Positions 9,290 to 17,382 are shown, numbered from the stretch's first letter. The stretch: 42,298 bases of DNA from Lachnospiraceae bacterium (GCA_022776305.1 JALFIB010000123.1:1-42298); one strand, 5' to 3'. Numbers and translations are program-made. The notes: generated by a model not told the origin, from the letters alone.

Positions 9290-10381
9290 ATGTTGATGAA
9301 ACCGTTGAAAATTGGAGATATTGAGGCAAGGCTGCCCATTATCCAGGGCGGCATGGGGATTGGCATCAGCCTTGGAGGGCTTGCAGGCGCAGTGGCGAAA
9401 GAAGGCGGTGTTGGGATCATATCTACCGCACAGATCGGGTTTCGTGAGGAAGATTTTGACCAGAATCCGAAGGCTGCTAATCTGCGGGCTTTGAAAAAGG
9501 AGTATGAAAAGGCAAGATCCATTGCGCCCCATGGCATAATCGGATTTAACATCATGGTTGCTACACGGTGCTATGAGGAATACGTAAAAGCTGCTGTAGA
9601 TGCAGGAGCTGACCTGATCATCTCCGGAGCAGGATTGCCGACGGATCTTCCGCAGATCACAAATGGAAGCCGTGTCAAGATCGCGCCTATCGTCTCTACA
9701 GAAAAATCGGCCAAGGTAATATTGAAATATTGGGATAAAAAATACCATAGGGTTCCTGACCTTGTGGTAGTGGAAGGCCCGAAAGCGGGAGGCCATCTGG
9801 GCTTTACCAGAGAACAGCTTTTATCCTACGGTATCGGCGGGCAGGAAAAGGATGCAAGGTCCGGGCAAGCTCTGTACGATGAGGAAGTAAAGTATATTCT
9901 GGCTGCTGTAAAAGCTTATGAAGAAAAATATGAAAAGAAGATCCCGGTGGTGCTTGCAGGAGGGATTGACAGCAAAGAAGAGGCTGTCAACGCCCTGTCA
10001 CTGGGGGCAGATGGTATACAAGTAGCTTCAAGATTTGTCACTACCGAAGAATGTGATGCGGACATCCGATATAAAGAAATGTATCTGAAAGCAGAAAAAG
10101 AAGATATTGTTATTGTGAAAAGCCCGGTGGGAATGCCGGGACGGGCGATTTTAAATCCCTTTATGAAAAAAGTTATGGCAGGAGAAAAAATCCCACACAG
10201 TGCGTGCCATTGCTGTCTGCACAAGTGCAGTCCTACAGAAATACCGTATTGTATTACGGATGCTTTGATCCACGCAGCAAAAGGAGAGGTGGATGAAGCA
10301 CTTCTTTTTTGCGGCGCCAATGCATATAAAGCAAAAAAAATTGAAAAAGTAAAAGAAGTGATTGATTCTTTGGTATGTTAA
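9290..10381 (+). CDS. FabK/nitronate-monooxygenase-superfamily flavoenzyme with C-terminal Cys cluster (FabX-like candidate)
   Basis: A 363-residue FMN TIM-barrel protein. Visible family motifs are LPIIQGGMGIGIS (15-27), GGVGIIST (39-46), the conserved His169 in AGGHLG, and the FMN-phosphate segments VLAGGIDS and LGADGIQVASRF. Unlike the shorter fabK product in the same operon, it has a C-terminal extension with Cys306, Cys308, Cys309, Cys313 and Cys321. The spacing C-x2-C-x3-C-x7-C (306, 309, 313, 321) suits an iron-sulfur cluster. Automated annotation would probably say nitronate monooxygenase. The length, Cys cluster and operon position recall FabX of Helicobacter pylori, an FMN and 4Fe-4S enzyme that introduces the double bond for unsaturated fatty acids; this assignment is an inference. 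It starts 11 bases after accDA with AGGAG at 9277-9281, so it is cotranscribed. Confidence 0.8.
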   Translation: MLMKPLKIGDIEARLPIIQGGMGIGISLGGLAGAVAKEGGVGIISTAQIGFREEDFDQNPKAANLRALKKEYEKARSIAPHGIIGFNIMVATRCYEEYVKAAVDAGADLIISGAGLPTDLPQITNGSRVKIAPIVSTEKSAKVILKYWDKKYHRVPDLVVVEGPKAGGHLGFTREQLLSYGIGGQEKDARSGQALYDEEVKYILAAVKAYEEKYEKKIPVVLAGGIDSKEEAVNALSLGADGIQVASRFVTTEECDADIRYKEMYLKAEKEDIVIVKSPVGMPGRAILNPFMKKVMAGEKIPHSACHCCLHKCSPTEIPYCITDALIHAAKGEVDEALLFCGANAYKAKKIEKVKEVIDSLVC

Positions 10382-10450
10382 AGGTTAGAATAGAGGAAAA
10401 GAAAGAATAGCGTTGCAGGTAGAAAATACGGAAAGGACAGCAAAAGACAG

Positions 10451-10909
10451 ATGAGTGATACGTACAGGACCATCAACGATGTGCTGGTGGAATTGATCAA
10501 TAATATATGGGAACTTGAAGGAAATGCAGTGATCACAGACGAATTCAAGGATATCACCAACAACGATATGCATGTCATTGAGGCAATTGGTATCGGAAAA
10601 GGTAAAAATATGTCAGCGGTTGCGAAAAAGCTGAACATTACACTGAGCTCTCTCACCACAGCCGTCAACAGTCTTGTACGCAAAGCGTATGTAGAGCGCC
10701 AAAGGAGCAGCGAGGACCGTCGCATCGTAGAGATCAGGCTGACAGAAAAGGGGGAGAAAGCGTATCTCCACCATGAAGAATACCATAACCAGATGATTAA
10801 AGCCGCTATTTCGGAGATGAGTCCTGAGGAGATCCCCATACTGGTCAAAATGCTGAAAAACCTAAAAGTGTTTTTCGAAACCTACGGTCAAAATAAAGAT
10901 GGTAATTGA
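10451..10909 (+). CDS. MarR-family transcriptional regulator (FabT-like candidate)
   Basis: A 152-residue winged-helix regulator. The helix-turn-helix is seen in MSAVAKKLNITLSSLTTAVN (about 56-75), followed by the wing with EDRRIVEIRLTEKG. Flanking N- and C-terminal helices form the usual MarR dimer interface. It is the last gene of the fatty-acid operon, 69 bases after the flavoenzyme gene. FabT, the MarR repressor of Firmicutes fab genes, usually sits at or near the head of the cluster; here the place is the tail, which would give feedback on its own transcription if the same promoter is used. The fab promoter is outside the window, so no operator could be inspected. The Shine-Dalgarno sequence (AAAGGA near 10432) is rather distant. 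Confidence 0.85.
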   Translation: MSDTYRTINDVLVELINNIWELEGNAVITDEFKDITNNDMHVIEAIGIGKGKNMSAVAKKLNITLSSLTTAVNSLVRKAYVERQRSSEDRRIVEIRLTEKGEKAYLHHEEYHNQMIKAAISEMSPEEIPILVKMLKNLKVFFETYGQNKDGN

Positions 10910-10963
10910 TCTAGAAAAGACGAGAAAACATATATAATAAAAATCTTATTTCTGACAGAAAGA

Positions 10964-11020
10964 AGTGTGCTGCCCATGCCCCCCGGACAAATCCGGTGAT
11001 TGGGTATGCACACTTTTTTT
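10964..11020 (+). terminator. Intrinsic terminator of the fatty-acid operon
   Basis: Outer arms AGTGTGC (10964-10970) and GCACACT (11008-11014) pair perfectly. Inner pairing continues through TGCCCA with TGGGTA and CCGGA with TCCGG. A run of T (11014-11020) follows on the plus strand. It lies between the convergent fab operon and aroA; the minus-strand reading has only a broken T-rich run, so it may also help end tyrA-aroA transcription, but less well. Confidence 0.9.
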
Positions 11021-11038
11021 ACGTTATAGGAGAGTGTT

Positions 11039-12316
11039 TCATTGTTCCAATGCGTGTAGGTCTTTGTAGAAATCAGGATAACTGATCTTGACACAGTCAT
11101 CGTCACGGATATCCATTTCCCCCTCACAGGCCAGAGCTGCTACGGCAAAGCTCATGGCAATACGATGGTCTTTTTTTGTATCGATCACGGCTCCGTGGAG
11201 CGGTTTACCGCCGCGGATGACCATGCCATCCTTTGTAGCCTGTACATCACAGCCGATCCGGGAAAGGTTTTCTGTCATTACGGCGATCCGGTCAGACTCC
11301 TTTACTTTCAGCTCGGCTGCGTCACGGATCACGGTAGTGCCTTGGGCGAACGCGCCCAGCACTGCAATGACAGGAAGCTCGTCGATCAAAGTGGGGATAA
11401 TTTCCCCCTCGATGGTGGCCCCTTTTAAATTGCTGCTTCGGATCAGGATATCCGCACAGGGTTCTGCCCCGGAACGGTTTTCGTTCACAAAGGTGATATC
11501 AGCCCCCATGGCTTTGCACACACGGAGCATGCCGTCGCGGGTGGGGTTGATGCCCACGTTGCGCAGCAGCACTTCAGAATTTGGAACCAGAAGGGCAGCT
11601 GCGATGAAATATGCGGCGGAAGAAATATCTCCCGGCACATTTACTTTCTGTCCGATAAGTCGTGGATTTGGAACGATGGAAGCTGTTGTTCCCTCTGTCC
11701 GTACATCTGCGCCAAAATACCGGAGCATCAGTTCAGAATGGTTTCGGGATATGACAGGCTCTGTCACCTTCGTAATTCCCTCTGCGTATAACCCGGCAAG
11801 CAGCACACAGGATTTCACCTGGGCAGATGCTACCGGTGATTCATAATGGATCCCCTGAAGGTTTCCGCCTCCGATCTCAAGAGGGGCACATCCATTTTGG
11901 CGGATAGAAGATATATCTGCATGCATCATAGTGAGAGGGGTCATGATACGTTTCATGGGCCGCTTCTGAATGGAAGCGTCCCCGGTGATAACAGAGCGAA
12001 ACGGCTGCCCAGCCAGAATACCTGACATAAGGCGGACTGTGGTCCCACTATTGCCGGCATCAAGAATGGTACCCGGCGCTTTCAGGCCGTGGAGGCCTTT
12101 CCCGTAAATTTTTACATGGGTGCCTTCCTGCACAATATCAATGCCCATCTGACGGAAACAAGAGATCGTGGAAAGGCAGTCGGCACCGGTGAGAAAGTTA
12201 TCGACTTCTGTCAATCCTTCAGAAAGGGCACCGAACATCACACTGCGGTGGGAGATGGATTTATCTCCCGGAACGGAAAGCTCGCCTTTTAAAGGCGCTG
12301 TATATTTTAATATCAT
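11039..12316 (-). CDS. aroA: 3-phosphoshikimate 1-carboxyvinyltransferase (EPSP synthase)
   Basis: Joins shikimate-3-phosphate and phosphoenolpyruvate in the sixth step of the shikimate pathway, which leads to chorismate. The 425-residue protein has the N-terminal substrate motif VPGDKSISHRS with Lys19, Ser20 and Arg24, the central LDAGNSGTTVRLM segment, and the C-terminal DHRIAMSFAVAAL motif. Length is normal. On the minus strand the ATG is preceded by AAAGGAG. It follows tyrA after 17 bases, so chorismate supply and tyrosine synthesis share a transcript. The LDAGNSGT stretch has the Gly common to glyphosate-sensitive and insensitive forms; class was not resolved. Confidence 0.96.
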   Translation of the reverse strand: MILKYTAPLKGELSVPGDKSISHRSVMFGALSEGLTEVDNFLTGADCLSTISCFRQMGIDIVQEGTHVKIYGKGLHGLKAPGTILDAGNSGTTVRLMSGILAGQPFRSVITGDASIQKRPMKRIMTPLTMMHADISSIRQNGCAPLEIGGGNLQGIHYESPVASAQVKSCVLLAGLYAEGITKVTEPVISRNHSELMLRYFGADVRTEGTTASIVPNPRLIGQKVNVPGDISSAAYFIAAALLVPNSEVLLRNVGINPTRDGMLRVCKAMGADITFVNENRSGAEPCADILIRSSNLKGATIEGEIIPTLIDELPVIAVLGAFAQGTTVIRDAAELKVKESDRIAVMTENLSRIGCDVQATKDGMVIRGGKPLHGAVIDTKKDHRIAMSFAVAALACEGEMDIRDDDCVKISYPDFYKDLHALEQ

Positions 12317-12333
12317 GGGAAAACTCCTTTCTG

Positions 12334-13434
12334 CTAGCGGATCCAGATCTGGTAGCGGTGCTGGCGAAGAATCTCAGCAGCTTTCAAAGAAGGCTCTTCT
12401 TCATAAAATTCAATGCGGAGCACTCCTTCTTCAAACTCGCGGTTGTGTACGATTCCGATATTTTTAATGTTAATGCCGTTAACGGCCAGTGTGGTTGCGA
12501 TGGTGGCGATAGCTCCCGATTCATCTACAATATCACAGTAAATGCGGTACGTTTTTTTGATAGAACCAAGGGATGTGGAAGAAAAGGAATCACGGTAATC
12601 CCGTGACCGTTCAAAGGTTTTGTAGATAGCGGAGCCATTTCCTGCGGCCATTTCTGTCCGGCATTCTTCCAGCAGGCGGATAAATGTATCCATAACAAGT
12701 GATATATTGTTACTGTTTGCCACACAGATGTGTTCCCACATTTCCGGGGAAGAGGATGCAATTCTGGTAATATCCTTGAATCCGCCGGCAGCGATCATTT
12801 TCATGACTTCATCCTTTGAGTCAAGGTCATGTACTGTGTTTACCAGTGAGGAAGCAATCAGGTGGGGCAGATGGCTCACAGCCGCTGTCACATAGTCATG
12901 CTGGCGGTAATCCAGTACAAGGGGAATTGATCCCAGCGATGAAGCCAGTGTACGGTACGCATCGATGGATTCTTTTGGTGCTCCTTCGGAAGGGGTGATG
13001 ACGTAATAAGCATTTTCAAAAAGATGGGCCTGAGCGTTTGAGAAGCCTGATTTTTCTGAGCCGGCCATAGGATGGCCTCCGATAAACCTTCCGTCCAGCC
13101 CCATTTCGCTGGCCGCCTGATGGATGTCTGTCTTGACACTTCCCACATCGGTCAGGATACAGTCTTTTCTTACGATGTTTTTTAAATCACTGAGGGCTGC
13201 AATATTGCTCCCTACCGGTGCACACAAAAAGACGCAGTCGCACTTAGAAAACTGCGGGTCTTTGGAAGATTCACAAATCATATCGATGGCGTGGCAGTCA
13301 AGAGCCTGTTCTGCCGAAGCCCGGGTACGTGTATATGCCATGATCTGGCAGCCGGGATCTGATCGCTTCAGAGCGAGGGCAAGAGAGCCTCCGATCAGTC
13401 CCAGCCCGATAAAACCAAATGTATGTAATTCCAT
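12334..13434 (-). CDS. tyrA: Prephenate dehydrogenase with C-terminal ACT domain
   Basis: Oxidatively decarboxylates prephenate to 4-hydroxyphenylpyruvate in tyrosine synthesis. From the ATG ending at 13434 the protein is 366 residues. A Rossmann NAD(P) motif GLGLIGGS is near residues 10-17, and the catalytic-domain segments IGGHPMAGSEKSG and SHLPHLIASSL are conserved. The last 70 residues form an ACT domain (KTYRIYCDIVDESGAIATI onward), implying allosteric control, probably by an aromatic amino acid. A frame starting seven codons earlier exists, but GAAGGA lies between the two ATGs and supports the later one. There is no chorismate mutase domain; that activity is in pheA at 27212. It is first gene of tyrA-aroA. 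Confidence 0.94.
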   Translation of the reverse strand: MELHTFGFIGLGLIGGSLALALKRSDPGCQIMAYTRTRASAEQALDCHAIDMICESSKDPQFSKCDCVFLCAPVGSNIAALSDLKNIVRKDCILTDVGSVKTDIHQAASEMGLDGRFIGGHPMAGSEKSGFSNAQAHLFENAYYVITPSEGAPKESIDAYRTLASSLGSIPLVLDYRQHDYVTAAVSHLPHLIASSLVNTVHDLDSKDEVMKMIAAGGFKDITRIASSSPEMWEHICVANSNNISLVMDTFIRLLEECRTEMAAGNGSAIYKTFERSRDYRDSFSSTSLGSIKKTYRIYCDIVDESGAIATIATTLAVNGINIKNIGIVHNREFEEGVLRIEFYEEEPSLKAAEILRQHRYQIWIR

Positions 13435-13475
13435 AAAGCAAAATCCTTCTTTCATTTTGTGGAAAATCCACAGTC

Positions 13476-13504
13476 ATTTTACTATTAAAAAAAATGCCTG
13501 TCAA
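13476..13504 (-). promoter_or_regulatory. Promoter of tyrA-aroA
   Basis: Read on the minus strand, TTGACA (13499-13504) and TAAAAT (13476-13481) are separated by 17 bases, a near-consensus sigma-A promoter. It lies about 42 bases upstream of the tyrA ATG. A perfect palindrome, TGTGGA-AAA-TCCACA (13458-13472), sits at the expected transcription start and could be an operator or a 5' hairpin. Confidence 0.8.
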
Positions 13505-13562
13505 ATACTGCATCACTTTAAAGCATGAAAAATAAAAAGATTGTTAATAATGAATAAAATAC

Positions 13563-13591
13563 TTGAAATATATCTGCAATTTTAGTAAAAT
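13563..13591 (+). promoter_or_regulatory. Promoter of the EF-G-like gene
   Basis: TTGAAA (13563-13568) and TAAAAT (13586-13591) with a 17-base spacer fit a sigma-A promoter. It is divergent from the tyrA promoter, and the two are about 60 bases apart. The predicted leader to the ATG at 13646 is about 48 bases and contains GGAGGA at 13633-13638. Confidence 0.75.
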
Positions 13592-13645
13592 ATATCTATG
13601 TGGGTAGTTGTGTCCACGGACTAACTAGTATTGGAGGAAAAAGCT

Positions 13646-15727
13646 ATGAATGTTTACACAACGGACAAAATACGCAATGTCGTAATTCTGGGGCACGGTG
13701 GTGCCGGAAAGACAAGTCTTGTAGAGTCCATGGCATATCTGTCAGGTATTACGAGCAGATTAGGAAATGTAGCTGAAGGAAATACACTCAGCGATTTTGA
13801 TAAAGAAGAGATTAAGAGAAAATTCTCAATCAGTACGACAATGGTTCCGATCATTTGGGGAGATACAAAGATCAACGTTCTGGACACACCTGGATACTTC
13901 GATTTTGCAGGTGAGGCTGAAGAAGCAGCAGCAGCGGCAGATGCAGCTATCATCGTTGTAAATGGAAAGAACGGCGTAGAAGTAGGTACACAGAAGGCAT
14001 GGGACCTTTGTGAGAAATATAAACTTCCGAGAACCTTCTACGTTTCAAATATGGACTTTGACAATGCCAGCTTCAGAGAAGTAGTTGAGACTCTCACAGA
14101 GCTGTACGGAAAGAAAATCGCACCGCTCCATCTGCCGATCCGTGAAAATGAAAAATTCGTCGGCTACGTAAATGTTGTAAAGATGGCAGCAAGACGTTAT
14201 GTAAATAAACAGGAAAAGGTTGAGTGCGAGATTCCGGATTACCTGCAGGATTATCTGGAAAGTTACAGGGAAAACCTGATGGAAGCAGTTGCTGAGACAA
14301 GTGAAGAGTTTATGGATCGTTATTTCAGCGGTGATGAATTCACAGAAGCTGAGATCATGGCAGCACTCCACACAAACGTAGCAGATTGTTCCATCGTACC
14401 GGTTACTATGGGTGCCAGCCTGAACCTTCAGGGTATCATGATCCTTTTGGACGATATCATCAATTACATGCCGTCACCGGAGAAACGGAAGATTGCCGGT
14501 GTCAACATGAAGACAAAAGAAGTATTCGAGGCAGATTACAACTTTGCAAAAGCAAAATCAGCTTTCGTATGGAAGACCATCGTGGATCCTTTCATTGGTA
14601 AGTATTCTATGATCAAAGTTGCTTCCGGAGTTATCAAAAATGATGATGTGCTTTATAATGAAGCAAAAGATTCCGAGGAGCGTATCAATAAGCTCTATGT
14701 GATGGAAGGAAGCAAGACCATCGAAGTAAAAGAACTCCATGCAGGCGATATCGGTGCCATCGGCAAGCTGAATGCATCCACAGGAGATACATTATCCACC
14801 AAGGCTACACCGATCGCATACGGCAAGATCGATGCTCCGGTTCCGTATACATACAAGAGATTCCGCGCAAAGGTAAAAGGCGAGGAAGACAAGGTTTCTC
14901 AGGCACTTGCAAAGATGGCACAGGAAGACCTGACCATGCGTGTGGTAAATGACGGTGAAAACCGCCAGACACTCCTTTATGGTCTGGGTGACCAGCACCT
15001 TGATATTATCGCAAGCAAGCTGCTGACAAAGTATAAAGTAGACATTGAACTGGAAAAACCGAAGGTAGCTTTCCGGGAGACGATCCGCAAGAGCTCTGAC
15101 GTTGATTCCAAGTATAAGAAACAGTCAGGCGGACATGGCCAGTACGGACATGTAAAGATGCGCTTCTCACCTCTTGATACACTGGATAAACCTTATGAAT
15201 TCGAGCAGGAAGTTGTAGGCGGTGCTGTTCCGAAGAACTACTTCCCGGCAGTTGAAAAGGGTATTCAGGATTCTACCCAGAAAGGGCCTTTGGCAGGATA
15301 TCCTGTTGTTGGTGTAAAGGCTGTCCTTTACGATGGTTCTTACCATCCGGTAGATTCATCTGAAATGGCATTTAAGACGGCTGCAAGCCAGGCATTCAAG
15401 AAAGGCTTCATGGAAGCAGGGCCTGTTCTTCTTGAGCCGATCGCATCTTTGAAGGTTACGGTTCCGGATAAATTCACTGGTGACGTTATGGGCGATCTGA
15501 ATAAAAAACGCGGCCGTATCCTCGGTATGAATCCTGACCACAAAGGAAATACCATAATTGAAGCTGATATTCCGATGTCTGAGCTTTATGGATATTCCAC
15601 ACAGCTCCGTTCCATGACAGGAGGAAGCGGTTCCTATTCTTATGAGTTTGCACGTTATGAGCAGGCTCCGAACGATGTTCAGGAAAGAGAGATCGCTGCG
15701 CGCCAGAAAGCGGAAGAAGAGGCTTAA
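13646..15727 (+). CDS. EF-G-like translational GTPase paralogue
   Basis: A 693-residue protein with the full EF-G architecture: G domain, domain II, then domains III-V (for example GGHGQYGHVKMRFSP and the C-terminal YGYSTQLRSMTGG). The P-loop GHGGAGKT is at 16-23. Several GTPase motifs differ from housekeeping EF-G. Switch II reads DTPGY (80-84) where EF-G has DTPGH, so the catalytic His is Tyr, and the base-specificity motif NKMD is SNMD (134-137). The effector loop is also diverged. This marks an accessory EF-G-like family rather than fusA, which normally lies with the str operon. Its role is not established; ribosome recycling, stress or a regulatory function are possible. The start at 13646 is preceded by GGAGGA; a TTG at 13631 overlaps that site and is unlikely. 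It has its own promoter and is followed by a hairpin. Confidence 0.88.
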   Translation: MNVYTTDKIRNVVILGHGGAGKTSLVESMAYLSGITSRLGNVAEGNTLSDFDKEEIKRKFSISTTMVPIIWGDTKINVLDTPGYFDFAGEAEEAAAAADAAIIVVNGKNGVEVGTQKAWDLCEKYKLPRTFYVSNMDFDNASFREVVETLTELYGKKIAPLHLPIRENEKFVGYVNVVKMAARRYVNKQEKVECEIPDYLQDYLESYRENLMEAVAETSEEFMDRYFSGDEFTEAEIMAALHTNVADCSIVPVTMGASLNLQGIMILLDDIINYMPSPEKRKIAGVNMKTKEVFEADYNFAKAKSAFVWKTIVDPFIGKYSMIKVASGVIKNDDVLYNEAKDSEERINKLYVMEGSKTIEVKELHAGDIGAIGKLNASTGDTLSTKATPIAYGKIDAPVPYTYKRFRAKVKGEEDKVSQALAKMAQEDLTMRVVNDGENRQTLLYGLGDQHLDIIASKLLTKYKVDIELEKPKVAFRETIRKSSDVDSKYKKQSGGHGQYGHVKMRFSPLDTLDKPYEFEQEVVGGAVPKNYFPAVEKGIQDSTQKGPLAGYPVVGVKAVLYDGSYHPVDSSEMAFKTAASQAFKKGFMEAGPVLLEPIASLKVTVPDKFTGDVMGDLNKKRGRILGMNPDHKGNTIIEADIPMSELYGYSTQLRSMTGGSGSYSYEFARYEQAPNDVQEREIAARQKAEEEA

Positions 15728-15775
15728 AAAGGATGGAGACATCCGTGATTGGCAAATAAATATTGACACACATGC

Positions 15776-15810
15776 AGGCCGCCTGCTCCAAGTTGGAAAG
15801 GGCGGCCTTT
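15776..15810 (+). terminator. GC-rich hairpin after the EF-G-like gene
   Basis: AGGCCGCC (15776-15783) and GGCGGCCT (15801-15808) pair perfectly around a 17-base loop. Only TTT follows before CC, so termination is probably partial, and some transcription may read into the HAD gene 27 bases further on. Confidence 0.6.
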
Positions 15811-15836
15811 CCATGCGATAGATAAAGGAGGAAAAA

Positions 15837-16559
15837 GTGACAGCGATTTTTTTTGATATGGATGACACACTGTATGACCAGATCGAACCTTTTAAAAAAG
15901 CATATGATACTTTGTTTGGTGACAGGTTCCATGTAGACATATACGATCTTTTTGAAGCCAGATCCGTGCGGGGGGATGAAGTGTTTGAACTGGCGGCAAC
16001 TGGAAAAATGCCTATGGATGAGATGCATATTTACCGTATCCAGAAAGCCTTTGAAGATCTGGGTTATGAGGTGAGTGCAGAAGAATCTCTGGCATACCAG
16101 AGGCTATACGCTGAAAACCAGAAAAAAATCTCTATGACAGACACTATCATTGAAATGTTGGATCAATGTGTTTCCTGCGGGGTGCCCATCGGCATGGTGA
16201 CCAACGGGCCTTCAAACCATCAGTGGAACAAAGCTGCTGCCCTTGATGTGACCAAATGGATCCCCAGAGAGAACATTATTGTGTCCGGTGACTGTGGAGT
16301 GGCGAAACCGGATGCAGGTATCTTCCGCTGTGCACAGAGTAAGCTTGGAGTGAAAGCAGAGGACTGTATTTTAGTGGGAGATAACTACCAGAATGATATT
16401 TTGGGCGCAAAGAAAGCGGGATGGAAAGCCCTCTGGATCAATAAACGCGGGCAGGATATCTCAGAAGAGAGTGTTCAGCCGGATTACACCGTCACCGATG
16501 AACAGGAACTGAAATCATGCATTACTTCGATATTAAAGGATGAAGGGTATCTAAAATAA
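15837..16559 (+). CDS. HAD-family hydrolase (YjjG/nucleotidase-like)
   Basis: A 240-residue haloacid-dehalogenase phosphatase. Motif I is FFDMDDTLYD with Asp7 as nucleophile and Asp9 as acid/base, motif II is MVTNG, and motif IV is ILVGDNYQNDILGAKKAG. A helical cap domain lies between motifs I and II (about 15-90). The family includes the 5'-nucleotidase YjjG and other small-phosphate phosphatases; the substrate cannot be named. The start is GTG with AAAGGAGG at 15825-15832. Its last 38 bases overlap the tail of the convergent SGNH hydrolase gene. Confidence 0.88.
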   Translation: MTAIFFDMDDTLYDQIEPFKKAYDTLFGDRFHVDIYDLFEARSVRGDEVFELAATGKMPMDEMHIYRIQKAFEDLGYEVSAEESLAYQRLYAENQKKISMTDTIIEMLDQCVSCGVPIGMVTNGPSNHQWNKAAALDVTKWIPRENIIVSGDCGVAKPDAGIFRCAQSKLGVKAEDCILVGDNYQNDILGAKKAGWKALWINKRGQDISEESVQPDYTVTDEQELKSCITSILKDEGYLK

Positions 16560-17196
16560 GGCGTGACAGCTGCCTATGCCCAAGATCCGTGAGATGGATG
16601 CCATCCGAGGTGAGGGCAGATATGCCTTTCTCTAAAGCAATCTCATCAAGGAATGGCTGGGGAGATAAGAGATGTACATGGGGATAAGGGAAAGCTGCAG
16701 ACCGGATGCGTTTTCGCATATCTTCAAGCGCCCCCTGCCAAAGTGACAGAAAAGCAGGATTAGGAAAGAGAAAAGGTTCTATCAGGATGATATGGGAAGT
16801 TCCTGCAGTAAAAACCTTATTTATCAGATTAAAAAGGGCAGATTCTGACTGGGCCAGAATATCAGGGTCATAAGCAGACTGTTTTGGTGATTCGGAATAA
16901 GAAGATGAAGCAGAGGGATAGACAGGGGCGAAGGCATAAGAAGCTCCGTCGATTGCTTCGGCTACATCGTTTATACCTCCCAAAACCACTACGATGTCAT
17001 AAGGTTTGTGGGAATAAAACTGTTCCCATTTTTTGAGGATCCGGGGAAAGGTAAAGCCGTCTGTTCCCCCGTTTTCCACCATACAGGAAGGCAAAAGCCC
17101 CATGGATACATGTTTTACGTAGCCGTTTCCAAGATTGTCAGCAGTAAAACAATGGCCACAGTCTGTAATACTGTCACCTAAAAACAAAAGTTTCAT
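16522..17196 (-). CDS. SGNH/GDSL-family hydrolase
   Basis: A 224-residue esterase or lipase of the SGNH fold. Block I is FLGDSITDCG with the nucleophile Ser9, block III is GGIND (73-77), and block V is SDGIHLTDLGH with Asp198 and His201. No signal peptide is seen, so the protein is probably cytoplasmic. Substrates in this family include acetylated sugars, lipids and thioesters; none can be chosen here. On the minus strand the ATG has AAGGAGG upstream, and a promoter can be proposed. It overlaps the HAD gene tail to tail by 38 bases. Confidence 0.9.
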   Translation of the reverse strand: MKLLFLGDSITDCGHCFTADNLGNGYVKHVSMGLLPSCMVENGGTDGFTFPRILKKWEQFYSHKPYDIVVVLGGINDVAEAIDGASYAFAPVYPSASSSYSESPKQSAYDPDILAQSESALFNLINKVFTAGTSHIILIEPFLFPNPAFLSLWQGALEDMRKRIRSAAFPYPHVHLLSPQPFLDEIALEKGISALTSDGIHLTDLGHRQLSRLILDTLHPLISK

Positions 17197-17235
17197 TTCA
17201 GGGACCTCCTTTTTAAAGGTATATTTTCTGTCTTT

Positions 17236-17264
17236 ATTTTAGCGGAAGCACCTGTGATCCACAA
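17236..17264 (-). promoter_or_regulatory. Candidate promoter of the SGNH hydrolase gene
   Basis: On the minus strand TTGTGG (17259-17264) and TAAAAT (17236-17241) are 17 bases apart. The -10 box is good and the -35 box moderate. The leader to the ATG would be about 33 bases. Confidence 0.5.
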
Positions 17265-17287
17265 GGGCAAAAGTTTTAAGAAACCCC

Positions 17288-17316
17288 TTTTATTTTCAAA
17301 CGTTCTGTGTTACAAT
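17288..17316 (+). promoter_or_regulatory. Candidate promoter of scfA
   Basis: TACAAT (17311-17316) is a good -10 box; the -35 box at 17-base spacing, TTTTAT (17288-17293), is poor. The predicted leader before scfA is about 60 bases. Divergent with the SGNH hydrolase promoter. Confidence 0.4.
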
Positions 17317-17382
17317 AGCAAACAGAGTCGGGTAAAATGGATTTTACCTACTGGAATTTACGAGGATAAGGAGAGTGCAGAC

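Noticed and set aside
1294-10381. The two FabK-superfamily genes as a recent duplication
   Set aside because: They differ in length, C-terminal Cys cluster and most of the sequence beyond the flavin motifs, so they are old paralogues with separate roles.
11088-11846. A 252-codon plus-strand frame opposite aroA
   Set aside because: aroA is complete on the other strand with all motifs; the frame resembles no protein and lacks a ribosome site.
13435-13645. A T-box or other aromatic amino-acid leader before tyrA
   Set aside because: The leader after the predicted start is only about 35 bases and contains no T-box sequence.
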